A stretch of 64,000 nucleotides of DNA, from the NCBI GenBank assembly GCA_016192435.1, contig JACPUD010000120.1:1-64000 (forward strand), in the 5' to 3' direction. A program made the translations under genes and the position numbers. Shown here piece by piece: positions 40,160-50,639 of this stretch (position 1 is its first letter; every line of letters begins with the position of its first letter). The notes beneath the pieces were generated by a model that worked only from the letters and a program-made list of their open reading frames with translations, was not told the DNA's origin and searched no databases. Source of the DNA: Rhodocyclales bacterium (GTDB lineage Bacteria > Pseudomonadota > Gammaproteobacteria > Burkholderiales > Rhodocyclaceae).

Positions 40160-42028
40160 TCAGACTCCCGGCTTCCAGACCTGCCCGATGCTCACCGCTT
40201 CCAGCTTGCGTCGACGGCCATATATCAGGTTGATCAGCGCACGCGAGACCACCACCGAACTGAAGATCGAGGTCAGGATGCCCAGGCAATGCACCACGGC
40301 AAAGCCGCGCACCGGGCCGGAGCCAAATATCAGCAGCGCGATGCCGGCGATCAGCGTCGTGATATTCGAGTCGAGAATGGTCGCCCAGGCGCGCTCGTAG
40401 CCGGCGGTGATCGCCGCCTGCGGCGAATTTCCGCCGCGCAGTTCCTCGCGCACCCGCTCGTTGATCAGCACGTTGGCGTCGATCGCCATGCCCAGCGTCA
40501 GGGCGATGGCCGCAATGCCGGGCAGGGTCAGCGTCGCCTGCAGCAGGGACAACAGCGCCACCAGGAACAGCAGGTTGGCCGAAAGCGCGAACACCGACAC
40601 GACGCCGAACAGCAGGTAGTAGGCCATCATGAACACGGCGATGGCAATGAAGCCCCACATGGTCGAGCTGAAACCCTTGGCGATATTTTCGGCACCCAGG
40701 CTGGGGCCTACGGTGCGCTCCTCGATGATTTCCATCGGCGCCGCCAGCGAACCGGCCCGCAGCAGCAGGGCTACATCATGGGCTTCCACGGTGCTCATGC
40801 GGCCCGAAATCTGCACGCGGCCGCCGCCGATCTCGGTGCGGATCACCGGCGCCGTGACCACCTCGCCCTTGCCCTTTTCGATCAGCAGGATGGCCATGCG
40901 CTTGCCCACGCTCTCGCGCGTCACGTCCTTGAAGATGCGCGCACCCGCAGAATCGAGCGACAGGTGCACCGCCGGTTCCTGGGTCTGATTGTCGAATCCG
41001 GGCTGGGCATCGGTCAGACGCTCGCCGGTCAACACCACCTGCTTCTTCACCAGCAGGCCGCGGCCGCCGCGCTCGACATAGTATTCGGTGCCGGGAGGCG
41101 GCTGGCCGCGGGCAGCCTGATCCATGACGCTGGGATTGGCGCTGGCTTCGTCGTCAACCATGCGCACTTCCAGGGTTGCCGTGCGACCGAGAATGTCCTT
41201 GGCCTTGGCCGTGTCCTGCACCCCCGGCAACTGGACCACGATGCGGTCTATGCCCTGCTGCTGGATCACCGGTTCGGCAACGCCGAGTTCGTTGATGCGG
41301 TTGTGCAGGGTGGTGATGTTCTGCTTGACGGCGAATTCCTGGATGCGCTTTTGCGCCACCGGCTTCAGCGTCGCCACCAGCTTGAGGTCGGTGCCTTCCT
41401 GGGCGTCGACCAGTTCCAGGTCCGGCTGGCTGTCGGCCAGGACGCTGCGCGCCTTGTCGCGGATTTCCGCCTCGCGGAAACGTATCGCCACGGTCTGTCC
41501 CTCGCGGCTGATGCCGCCATGGCGGATGTTCTTATCGCGCATCAGGCTGCGCAAATCGGCGCCGATCGAATCGAGGCGCTTGGTCAGCGCACCCTTCATA
41601 TCGACCTGCAACAGGAAATGCACGCCGCCGCGCAGATCGAGACCGAGATACATCGGCAGGGCGTTGATGCTGTTCAGCCAGTTGGGCGAGTCCGACACCA
41701 GATTCAGCGCCACGCTGTAGCTCGCATCCGCTGCCACCGGGTTCAGGGCCCTCTCGATGGCGTCCCGCGCCTTGAGCTGGGTATCGGTATCGGCCAGCCG
41801 TACGCGGATGCTGTTGAGATCGAGCACCATGCCTTGCGGGACGATCGATGCCGTCTTGAGCGCCGCTTCCACCTGGGCCAGGAGTTTGGCGTCGACCTTG
41901 TGCGTCGACTTGACGCTGGCCACCTGCACGGCCGGCGCCTCGCCGAAGAAGTTGGGCAGGGTGTAGAGCAGGCCAAGCACCAGGGCGATCAGCACCGTGG
42001 CGTTTTTCCAGAGGGGGTAACGGTTCAT
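40160..42028 (-). CDS. secD: Protein translocase subunit SecD
   Basis: 622 residues: one N-terminal helix, large periplasmic P1/P4 head, then five helices in the C-terminal third. YLGLDLRGGVHFLLQVD near residue 130 and the membrane segment MAIDANVLINERVREEL are conserved in SecD. Partner of SecF and YajC. Located yajC-secD-secF, the usual order, downstream of queA-tgt. Confidence 0.96.
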   Translation of the reverse strand: MNRYPLWKNATVLIALVLGLLYTLPNFFGEAPAVQVASVKSTHKVDAKLLAQVEAALKTASIVPQGMVLDLNSIRVRLADTDTQLKARDAIERALNPVAADASYSVALNLVSDSPNWLNSINALPMYLGLDLRGGVHFLLQVDMKGALTKRLDSIGADLRSLMRDKNIRHGGISREGQTVAIRFREAEIRDKARSVLADSQPDLELVDAQEGTDLKLVATLKPVAQKRIQEFAVKQNITTLHNRINELGVAEPVIQQQGIDRIVVQLPGVQDTAKAKDILGRTATLEVRMVDDEASANPSVMDQAARGQPPPGTEYYVERGGRGLLVKKQVVLTGERLTDAQPGFDNQTQEPAVHLSLDSAGARIFKDVTRESVGKRMAILLIEKGKGEVVTAPVIRTEIGGGRVQISGRMSTVEAHDVALLLRAGSLAAPMEIIEERTVGPSLGAENIAKGFSSTMWGFIAIAVFMMAYYLLFGVVSVFALSANLLFLVALLSLLQATLTLPGIAAIALTLGMAIDANVLINERVREELRGGNSPQAAITAGYERAWATILDSNITTLIAGIALLIFGSGPVRGFAVVHCLGILTSIFSSVVVSRALINLIYGRRRKLEAVSIGQVWKPGV

Positions 42029-42072
42029 GGCGTGGTACCCGGCCCGCGCTTTGACGCGGCCGGCCCGAAAAA

Positions 42073-42414
42073 TTACAGGTTCTTCAGCGTACCCTTGGGC
42101 AGCAGCGCACCCACGGCGTTCTTCTGCACGGTGATCACCACCGGGCCATCCTTGCCTTCGGCCACTTCGAGGCTCAGGTAGTTTTCACCCACCTTGGCGA
42201 TGCGGCCGGTGATGCCGCCCTGGGTGACCACTTCGTCACCCTTGGCCAGTTCGCTGACCATTTTCTGCTGTTCCTTGGCCTTCTTCATCTGCGGCCGGAT
42301 CATGACGAACCAGAGCACGATGAACATCAAAAGAATGGGCAGCATGCCCATCAGGCCGCCCGTCGGGTCAGCGGCGGCGGCGGCCGCCTGTGCGTAAGCA
42401 TTTGAAATCAGCAC
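42073..42414 (-). CDS. yajC: Preprotein translocase accessory subunit YajC
   Basis: 113 residues from a GTG start with GGAG upstream. Single membrane helix (LMGMLPILLMFIVLWFVMI) then the cytoplasmic RPQMKKAKEQQKMVSELAKGD segment and the GDEVVTQGGITGRIAKV barrel of YajC. Forms a complex with SecDF. A hairpin with T-tract lies between tgt and this gene, so it may have its own promoter. Confidence 0.94.
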   Translation of the reverse strand: MLISNAYAQAAAAAADPTGGLMGMLPILLMFIVLWFVMIRPQMKKAKEQQKMVSELAKGDEVVTQGGITGRIAKVGENYLSLEVAEGKDGPVVITVQKNAVGALLPKGTLKNL

Positions 42415-42436
42415 TATGAATCTCCAGGAAGGTCCA

Positions 42437-42457
42437 AAACGCTGCGCAGCAGCGTTT
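42437..42457 (-). terminator. Hairpin between tgt and yajC
   Basis: AAACGCTGC-GCA-GCAGCGTTT, 9-bp arms, followed on minus by TTTTGG if the stem's end is counted. It may end queA-tgt transcripts or reduce read-through into yajC-secDF. Confidence 0.5.
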
Positions 42458-42481
42458 CAATGAAGGCTCGCCCGCGATGCA

Positions 42482-42498
42482 GGCGTTACGCCGAAACT
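42482..42498 (+). repeat. Short dispersed sequence B, copy 2
   Basis: GGCGTTACGCCGAAACT, one base different from 12592-12608. Lies in the 100-bp tgt-yajC gap. Confidence 0.4.
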
Positions 42499-42514
42499 AA
42501 AATTAAGCGGCGGA

Positions 42515-44651
<2,137 letters not shown>

Positions 44652-44765
44652 CGGGAAGCGGGGAAGGACTTGCGGCGTCGGCCGGCATTGCGTCGACCGG
44701 CGCGCATGGTAGCAGAGCGGCCGCTCGTCAGGCCGCGGGTGCCGCAGCAACCGCGATGTCGACGC

Positions 44766-45440
44766 TCAATTCGCCACGTCCAGGTCGCCATGGCGTCTGA
44801 ACGCCGCCAGGTCCACCAGGACCAACTGCCCGCCGCGTTCCAGGATCAGGCCCTGAGCCATGAGATCGCGCATCACCCGGCTGACCATCTCGCGCGAAGC
44901 GCCGATCATCTTGGCAATATCCTGTTTGCTCAATTTGTGCGTCACGACCTTGCGCCCGTCGATGGTCTCTGCCGCTTCGAGCAGCAGGCGTGCGACGCGT
45001 CCATAGACATCCAGCAGCGCCAGGCTCTCGATGTTGCGGTCGGCCAGACGCAGGCGCTTGGTCAGGTTGCGCATGATGAACAGGGAAACATCGGGATTTT
45101 CCACCAGGCATTGCTTGAAATCCGCCTTGCCCATCACCACGACTTCACTTTGTTCGACCGCCAGCACCGTGGCCGAACGCGGATGGTCGTCGAGCACCCC
45201 CATTTCGCCGAACAACTCGCCCGGACCGAGCATCGACAGAATGACTTCGCGGCCTTCCTCGTCGCTGACCTGCACCTTCAAGGATCCTGAAAGCACGAAG
45301 TAGATGTTGTCGGTACTGTCGCCGGCATGCAGGGCGACGGTATTTCGCGGAATCTGGCGCAGCATGGCGACGCGGGTCAGCGGCTTCAGGCATTCGTCAT
45401 CGAGCATCTCGAAGATCGGCAACGCCCGCAGGACGGTCAT
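44766..45440 (-). CDS. Crp/Fnr-family transcriptional regulator (Crp-type)
   Basis: 224 residues: cyclic-nucleotide-binding beta-roll at about 10-120 (PRNTVALHAGDSTDNIYFVLSG, GPGELFGEMGVLDDHPRSATV in parts), long C helix, and HTH with LSKQDIAKMIGASREMVSRV. No N-terminal cysteine cluster, so not an oxygen-sensing FNR. The E-x-x-x-x-R-[ST] phosphate cassette (FGEMGVLDDHPRSA) suggests nucleotide binding. Start at 45440 set by the family N-terminus. Targets unknown; no clear gene partner. Confidence 0.92.
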   Translation of the reverse strand: MTVLRALPIFEMLDDECLKPLTRVAMLRQIPRNTVALHAGDSTDNIYFVLSGSLKVQVSDEEGREVILSMLGPGELFGEMGVLDDHPRSATVLAVEQSEVVVMGKADFKQCLVENPDVSLFIMRNLTKRLRLADRNIESLALLDVYGRVARLLLEAAETIDGRKVVTHKLSKQDIAKMIGASREMVSRVMRDLMAQGLILERGGQLVLVDLAAFRRHGDLDVAN

Positions 45441-45586
45441 TGAAACTCCAGCATTCCGCGCAATCACTACATCCCCTCCGTGAAAACCTCTACACCGCAC
45501 CGGGAGCCCAGTGTAATCGGAATATCGCCACTTTTCCTGCCGGCATCCGTCTTGCCGGCCCGGCTTGCCAGACAAGTATGTATTGT

Positions 45587-45671
45587 TGGTGCCGGGGGGG
45601 GAAGTCGAATCCCCATGCCTTGCGGCGGCGGTGTTTGAGACCGCTACGTCTACCGATTCCGTCACCCCGGC
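45587..45671 (-). tRNA. tRNA-Leu (anticodon CAA)
   Basis: 85 bases including an encoded CCA. Acceptor GCCGGGG pairs fully with CCCCGGC; anticodon stem GCGGT/ACCGC holds the loop CTCAAAC (anticodon CAA); long variable arm as in class II tRNA; T arm GGGGA-TTCGACT-TCCCC. Lies between the Crp gene and kup. No integrase or attachment-site duplication nearby. Confidence 0.96.
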
Positions 45672-45858
45672 CCGGGATGTCGCGGCACTTGATATGTAGC
45701 ACGCGAGGCGCGCATTATCCGACAAACCCGGGCGTCCCACAATCCACCTCAAGTTGAAAAGTCGCGCATCGAAGCGTCGCACCGCTCCTGCGGTTCGTGA
45801 TCGGGATGCCCGCCGTGGCGCGGCAACTCATGATTTGCAATGCGCCTATAATTATTAA

Positions 45859-47760
45859 ATGGTGCAGAGCAACAACAATAATCCTCTGGGCGGTACGAAG
45901 CCTCGCCTCGCCGCCGTTTCCGTTGCGGCCATGGGTGTGGTCTACGGCGACATCGGCACCAGCCCGCTGTACACCATGAAGGAAGTCTTCAACGGTCCGC
46001 ATGCCGTTGCGGTATCGGCGGACAACCTGCTGGGCATTCTGTCGCTGATTTTCTGGGCGCTGACCATCACGGTGTCGCTCAAGTATGTGATGTTCATCAC
46101 CCGCGCCGACAACCGTGGCGAAGGCGGCATCATGGCGCTGACATCGCTCGCCCTGCGCACCCGCGGCGCCGGACCGCGGATGATGTGGCTGCTGTCGGGG
46201 CTGGGCATCTTCGGCGCCGGGCTGTTCTACGGTGACGCGGTGATCACGCCGGCGATGTCGGTGCTGTCCGCCGTCGAAGGCCTCGAAGTCGCCACCCCGA
46301 TGTTCAAGCCTTATATCGTTCCGATCACCATACTGGTGCTCTGCGGCCTGTTCCTGTTTCAACCGCGCGGCACCGCCAGCGTCGGTGCCCTGTTCGGACC
46401 CGTGATGCTGTTCTGGTTCGGCACGCTCGGCGTGCTGGGCATCTGGAACATCCTCAAGCACCCCGCCGTCATCGCTGCCATCAACCCCTGGTATGCCCTG
46501 CACTTCTTCCTCGAAAACCGGTCCCACGCCTATCTCGCCCTGGGCGCCGTGGTGCTGGCGATCACCGGCGGCGAAGCGCTGTATGCCGATATGGGACATT
46601 TCGGCCGGCGCTCGATCAAGTGGGCATGGCTGGGATACGTATTCCCCTGCCTTTACCTGAACTATCTCGGCCAGGGTGCGCTGATCCTCGACAACCCGGC
46701 AGCGGTGAAGAATCCCTTCTTCATGCTGGTGCCCGACGAGCTGCTGTATCCGATGGTCGGCCTGGCCACCGCCGCCACCGTCATCGCTTCGCAAGCCGTA
46801 ATCTCCGGGGCGTTTTCGCTGACCAGCCAGGCCATGCAGCTCGGCTATTGTCCGCGGCTCCAGGTCAAGTTCACCTCGGAGCGCGAAAAGGGCCAGATCT
46901 ACATCCCCAACATCAACTGGCTGCTGCTGCTGGCCGTGGTCATTCTGGTGCTCGGCTTCAAGTCCTCGTCGAACCTGGCCTCGGCCTACGGCATCGCCGT
47001 GACCCTGACCATGATGATCGACACCCTGCTGGCGTTTGTCGTGGTACGCGCCCTGTGGAACTGGAACTGGTTGCAGGCCGGCTCGTTCCTGATCCTGTTC
47101 ATCGTGGTCGACTTCGCGTTTTTCTCGGCCAACCTGATCAAGGTGTTCGACGGCGGCTGGTTCCCCCTGGTGCTCGGCCTCGGCATATTCACGCTGTTCG
47201 CCACCTGGAAGCGCGGCCGCACCCTGCTCTACGAAAGGCTCCAGCAGGATTCGATTCCGCTCGACGCCTTCCTCGCCAGTCTCAGATACGGCGGTCCGCA
47301 CCGCGTCGCCGGCACCGGCATATTCATGACCACCCGTCCTGACGGCGTGCCGCGCGCCATGCTGCACAACATGCTGCACAACAAGGTGCTGCACGAGCGG
47401 GTAATCCTGCTCAATGTCAATATGCAGGACATCCCCCATGTCGACCCCAGCGAACGGATGCGGGTCGAAGCGCTCAGCGACGGCTTCTACCGCATCCTGC
47501 TGAATTACGGCTTCAAGGACGATCCCAACGTCCCGCTGGCACTCGAACTATGCGGCAGCCACGGCATGGCTCCGGTCGAGATGATGGAAAGTTCTTTTTT
47601 CCTCGGCCATGAAACCATCGTCCCCAATCGCGTGCCGGCCATGACCTTGTGGCGGCAAATACTTTTTATGTGGATGTTCCGCAATGCGGGTACGGCGACC
47701 GATTACTTCAAGCTGCCGACCAATCGCGTCGTCGAACTTGGAACCCAGGTCGAGCTCTGA
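45859..47760 (+). CDS. kup: Potassium uptake protein Kup
   Basis: 633 residues, 12 predicted membrane helices plus a ~150-residue cytoplasmic C-terminal domain. KUP/HAK/KT family K+/H+ symporter. The hallmark GVVYGDIGTSPLYTMKEVF is at about 28-46, and ADNRGEGGIMALTSLA at about 77-92. Full length for the family. No clear operon partners; a 230-bp AT-rich gap leads to sox. Confidence 0.95.
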   Translation: MVQSNNNNPLGGTKPRLAAVSVAAMGVVYGDIGTSPLYTMKEVFNGPHAVAVSADNLLGILSLIFWALTITVSLKYVMFITRADNRGEGGIMALTSLALRTRGAGPRMMWLLSGLGIFGAGLFYGDAVITPAMSVLSAVEGLEVATPMFKPYIVPITILVLCGLFLFQPRGTASVGALFGPVMLFWFGTLGVLGIWNILKHPAVIAAINPWYALHFFLENRSHAYLALGAVVLAITGGEALYADMGHFGRRSIKWAWLGYVFPCLYLNYLGQGALILDNPAAVKNPFFMLVPDELLYPMVGLATAATVIASQAVISGAFSLTSQAMQLGYCPRLQVKFTSEREKGQIYIPNINWLLLLAVVILVLGFKSSSNLASAYGIAVTLTMMIDTLLAFVVVRALWNWNWLQAGSFLILFIVVDFAFFSANLIKVFDGGWFPLVLGLGIFTLFATWKRGRTLLYERLQQDSIPLDAFLASLRYGGPHRVAGTGIFMTTRPDGVPRAMLHNMLHNKVLHERVILLNVNMQDIPHVDPSERMRVEALSDGFYRILLNYGFKDDPNVPLALELCGSHGMAPVEMMESSFFLGHETIVPNRVPAMTLWRQILFMWMFRNAGTATDYFKLPTNRVVELGTQVEL

Positions 47761-47839
47761 CAAACCGGCACGCCTGGTGCGTTGCAGCAGACTAGGAGAC
47801 GATTGCGGAGGGGGTTTTATTCCATTGTTTGAGCGATTA

Positions 47840-47875
47840 GCGCAATTAGTTTATTTCGATTTACCTTGCGCAATT
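47840..47875 (+). promoter_or_regulatory. Direct octamers upstream of sox, possible operator
   Basis: GCGCAATT occurs at 47840-47847 and 47868-47875, 28 bp apart (near three helical turns), in the AT-rich 230-bp region before soxY. This may be part of the sox promoter control region; no SoxR gene is seen in the window. Confidence 0.3.
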
Positions 47876-47991
47876 TGTATGCAAAACTCAGTCGCTCGGC
47901 AATCCATATGGCACTTTATTTACCACATCTAAAGTGATAGGTTCGCCCAGGAAATAGGCAGACATCTGATGACACGGAGGAGTACAAAGCA

Positions 47992-48468
47992 ATGGAAATG
48001 AACGTCACACGGAGAACCGTGCTTCGCGGCGCAGGAAGCCTGGGGGCGCTTTCTGCGCTGATCATGGCCGGCGTACTGAAGCCGACCGCGGCCTATGCCG
48101 CGGATTGGAACAAGGCCGCCTTTGAGGCCAAGGACACGGCCGGCGCGCTCAAGGGCCTGGGCGCGGCAACAACTGCCGACAGCAACGACCTGATGCTGAA
48201 GGTACCTGACATCGCGGAAAATGGTGCCGTGGTGCCCGTGGACGTGATCAGCAAGATTCCGAACACCAGTTCGATCGCGATCCTGGTCGAAAAGAATCCG
48301 CAGCCGCTTTGCGCCCAGTTCGACTTTGCCAACGGCGCCGTGGCGGAAGTTTCGGCGCGCCTGAAAATGGGCCAGACCTCCCTGGTCAAGGCGATCGCCA
48401 AGGCAGACGGCAAGTTCTACACGGCTCAAAAAGAAGTCAAGGTCACTGTCGGCGGCTGCGGCGGCTGA
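47992..48468 (+). CDS. soxY: Sulfur carrier protein SoxY
   Basis: 158 residues. Tat-type signal (RRTVLRGAGSLGALSALIM) and the swinging-arm ending VGGCGG, whose C156 carries the sulfur substrate through the periplasmic Sox cycle. Forms the SoxYZ carrier. GGAGGAG precedes the start. First gene of soxYZAXB; 29 bp before soxZ. Confidence 0.96.
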   Translation: MEMNVTRRTVLRGAGSLGALSALIMAGVLKPTAAYAADWNKAAFEAKDTAGALKGLGAATTADSNDLMLKVPDIAENGAVVPVDVISKIPNTSSIAILVEKNPQPLCAQFDFANGAVAEVSARLKMGQTSLVKAIAKADGKFYTAQKEVKVTVGGCGG

Positions 48469-48497
48469 CCCAACCCAACGGATATAAGGAAGACACC

Positions 48498-48809
48498 ATG
48501 GCAGATCCGATGAAAATTCGCGCCCAGATGAAAGGCGACGTCGCAGAAGTGCGCATCCTGATGGGACACGCGATGGAAACCGGCCAGCGCAAGGACGCGG
48601 CAGGCAAGGCCATCCCCGCCCACTTCATACAGTCGATGACGGTCGATGTGGGCGGCAAGCGTGTCGTCGACGGACAGATCGGCACTTCCGTGTCGCGCAA
48701 CCCGGTCTTTGGCTTCAAGGTCAAGGGCGCCAAGGCGGGCGACAAGGTTGTCGTCAGCTGGGTGGACAACAAGGGCGACAAGAGAACCGACGAAGCCGCA
48801 GTAGCCTGA
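48498..48809 (+). CDS. soxZ: Sulfur carrier partner protein SoxZ
   Basis: 103 residues, immunoglobulin-like fold, no signal peptide (exported with SoxY by Tat in known systems). PMKIRAQMKGDVAEVRILMGH near the start and PVFGFKVKGAKAGDKVVVSW near the end fit SoxZ. Start at 48498 with AAGGA upstream; a longer open frame overlapping soxY is not SoxZ-like. Confidence 0.96.
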   Translation: MADPMKIRAQMKGDVAEVRILMGHAMETGQRKDAAGKAIPAHFIQSMTVDVGGKRVVDGQIGTSVSRNPVFGFKVKGAKAGDKVVVSWVDNKGDKRTDEAAVA

Positions 48810-48919
48810 CCGTCTGATCCATGAGCGGCGCCGGGGATACCTTCCGGCGGCGCGCAGGGAAATAACACTAACCGCGGCGGGACATACCCGCCCAGCCCTT
48901 AACAGGACAGGAGGAGAAC

Positions 48920-49789
48920 ATGAAGCAAAACTTCATTGGCGCGCTCTGCGCCGTGGCGGTCATGGGTGGCGCGTTCGCCCAGACCCCGAAGAAGCCGGCG
49001 GCGAAACCCGCAGCCAAAATGGCCCCAGCGCCGATGGTCGAGGAAAAAGATGCCGCGACCCTGGAGTTCGAGAAGTTCCGCGCCGAGATGGAGGAAAGCA
49101 ACCCGGCCGAACTGTTCGAAATGAAGGGCGAAGAGCAGTGGAAGACCAAGCGCGGCCCGAAGAATGTCTCGCTAGCTGAAAGCTGCGACCTCGGCCAGGG
49201 TGTCGGCAAGGTCGAAGGTGCCTATGTGAAGATGCCGCGCTACTTCGCCGACGCCGATGCCGTGATGGACGCCGAACGGCGCATCGTCTGGTGCATGGTC
49301 GAGAAGCAGGGCTTCAAGTTCGACGAGATCGCTGCCAAGCCTTTCGCCAACGCCAACTTCACACCCGACATCACCAACCTCGTTACCTATGTCGCCGGCC
49401 ATTCGCGCAACATGAAAATCGCCGTGCCGCTGAAGGATCCCAAGGTGCGCGAAGCCTATGAAACCGGCAAGGCAATGGCCGCCTACCGTGCCGGCCCCTA
49501 CGATTTTTCCTGCAATACCTGCCACGGCTCGGACGGCAAGCGCATCCGCATGCAGAACCTGCCCAACCTCAGCACTGCGGCGGGCGCCATGAAGGGCGTG
49601 CAGGGCTGGCCGGGCTATCGCATGACGGGCGGCGTGATGCTGACCCATCAATGGCGCATGGGCGACTGCTTCCGCCAGCAACGCTTTCCCCAGCCGAAAT
49701 ACGCCTCGGATGCGATCGCGTATCTGCTGACTTACATGATTGGCAATGCCAACGGCCAGGTCTACAAAGGCCCGGGCATCAAGCGCTAA
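48920..49789 (+). CDS. soxA: Sulfur-oxidising cytochrome SoxA (mono-haem type)
   Basis: 289 residues. Signal peptide ending near AFA at 20, then a lysine/alanine/proline-rich linker. Only one haem site, C198-N-T-C201-H202, is present; C89 and C125 stand where the first haem of di-haem SoxA would be and may form a disulfide. C250 in GDCFRQQRFP is the conserved haem-ligand cysteine that becomes persulfidated. SoxAX joins thiosulfate to SoxY. This is the type II/III SoxA pattern. Confidence 0.95.
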   Translation: MKQNFIGALCAVAVMGGAFAQTPKKPAAKPAAKMAPAPMVEEKDAATLEFEKFRAEMEESNPAELFEMKGEEQWKTKRGPKNVSLAESCDLGQGVGKVEGAYVKMPRYFADADAVMDAERRIVWCMVEKQGFKFDEIAAKPFANANFTPDITNLVTYVAGHSRNMKIAVPLKDPKVREAYETGKAMAAYRAGPYDFSCNTCHGSDGKRIRMQNLPNLSTAAGAMKGVQGWPGYRMTGGVMLTHQWRMGDCFRQQRFPQPKYASDAIAYLLTYMIGNANGQVYKGPGIKR

Positions 49790-49802
49790 GAGGGAGACAG
49801 AC

Positions 49803-50417
49803 ATGACCAAGAAGATTATTCTGGCCGCAAGCATGGCCGCCACCCTGATGATTGCCTTGCCCGCCGTCGCCGAGGGCGACTATCGCGCCAAGGCCATCGC
49901 CACCTTCAACAAGGACTTCCAGGCGCGAGGCCAGGCATCCATCGACCGGCTGGCCGAAGATGGCCTGCAACTGATCTGCAACCGCACCGGCAACAAACCG
50001 CCCGAATACATCGCGAAGCAGATGGAAGCCGACCAACTGGCAGACGTCAAGTATCCGGCCGACGGCAAAATGTTGGGCGACTGGAAAGCCGGCGAGAAAC
50101 TCGCGCAGAGCGGCCGTGGTTTCACCTGGTCCGACAAGCCCGGCCTGCCGGTAGGCGGCAATTGCTACAACTGTCACCGGATCAGCCCGAACGAAACCTC
50201 CTTCGGCACCATCGGCCCGACTCTGTATCAGTTCGGCAAACTGCGCGGCAACACGCCGGATATTCAGAAGTACGTCTACTCCAAGATCTACAACGCCAAG
50301 GCCCACAACCTGTGTTCCGAAATGCCGCGCTTCGGGCGTGTCGGCGCGCTGGGGGAAAAGCAAATCAAGGATCTGGTTGCCCTGCTGCTCGACCCCGCGT
50401 CGCCGGTCAACAAGTAA
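49803..50417 (+). CDS. soxX: Sulfur-oxidising cytochrome SoxX
   Basis: 204 residues, signal peptide of 23 (cleaved after AVA), haem site C121-Y-N-C-H125, and SEMPRFG with the methionine ligand further on. A helical N-terminal extension of about 90 residues makes it longer than minimal SoxX; long SoxX forms are known in type II SoxAX. Partner of SoxA, 13 bp upstream. A terminator follows directly. Confidence 0.95.
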   Translation: MTKKIILAASMAATLMIALPAVAEGDYRAKAIATFNKDFQARGQASIDRLAEDGLQLICNRTGNKPPEYIAKQMEADQLADVKYPADGKMLGDWKAGEKLAQSGRGFTWSDKPGLPVGGNCYNCHRISPNETSFGTIGPTLYQFGKLRGNTPDIQKYVYSKIYNAKAHNLCSEMPRFGRVGALGEKQIKDLVALLLDPASPVNK

Positions 50418-50430
50418 ACGCGCCCCGTCC

Positions 50431-50457
50431 GAAAAGCCTGGCCGCGGCCAGGCTTTT
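50431..50457 (+). terminator. Strong bidirectional intrinsic terminator between soxX and soxB
   Basis: Perfect palindrome GAAAAGCCTGGCC-GC-GGCCAGGCTTTTC, 14 bp after the soxX stop; A-tract and T-tract on both sides of the stem fit a two-way terminator. Confidence 0.85.
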
Positions 50458-50460
50458 CAT

Positions 50461-50483
50461 GTCCGCGGCATTGCGCCGCGGAC
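50461..50483 (+). other. Second hairpin after soxX
   Basis: Stem GTCCGCGGC / GCCGCGGAC with loop ATTGC, three bases after the terminator. No T-tract; may block read-through or protect RNA ends. Confidence 0.5.
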
Positions 50484-50559
50484 GGTCTCCCTGGTGGGAT
50501 CAACTTTCATGAAGCGGAAAACAGCACCCCGCATCATGAAAGTCATTTTCAAACACCCG

Positions 50560-50620
50560 CCCCCCTTCACCCCCCTCGCGGGGGGGTTCCTGATTGGCTC
50601 GCTTCGCTCGTTTGTGTCTT
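50560..50620 (-). repeat. REP-like element before soxB
   Basis: C-rich then CCCCCCTCGCGGGGGGG fold-back, followed by GGCTCGCTTCGCTCGTTTG with its own short inverted part. This style of intergenic element (GC-run hairpin plus GCTCGCTTCGCTCG) is common in betaproteobacterial genomes. A related one is at 63061-63132. Confidence 0.55.
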
Positions 50621-50639
50621 TCACGTTAAGGAATCTGTC

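Noticed and set aside
41136-41146. Reverse-orientation match to the 23-bp repeat in secD
   Set aside because: Only 11 bases match and the flanks do not; expected by chance in GC-rich sequence.
45587-45671. tRNA-Leu as an integration site for a genomic island
   Set aside because: No integrase, no direct repeat of the tRNA end, and kup and the Crp gene on either side look like core genes.
47684-47932. 82-residue frame after kup
   Set aside because: Overlaps kup out of frame and runs into the AT-rich sox control region; no ribosome site.
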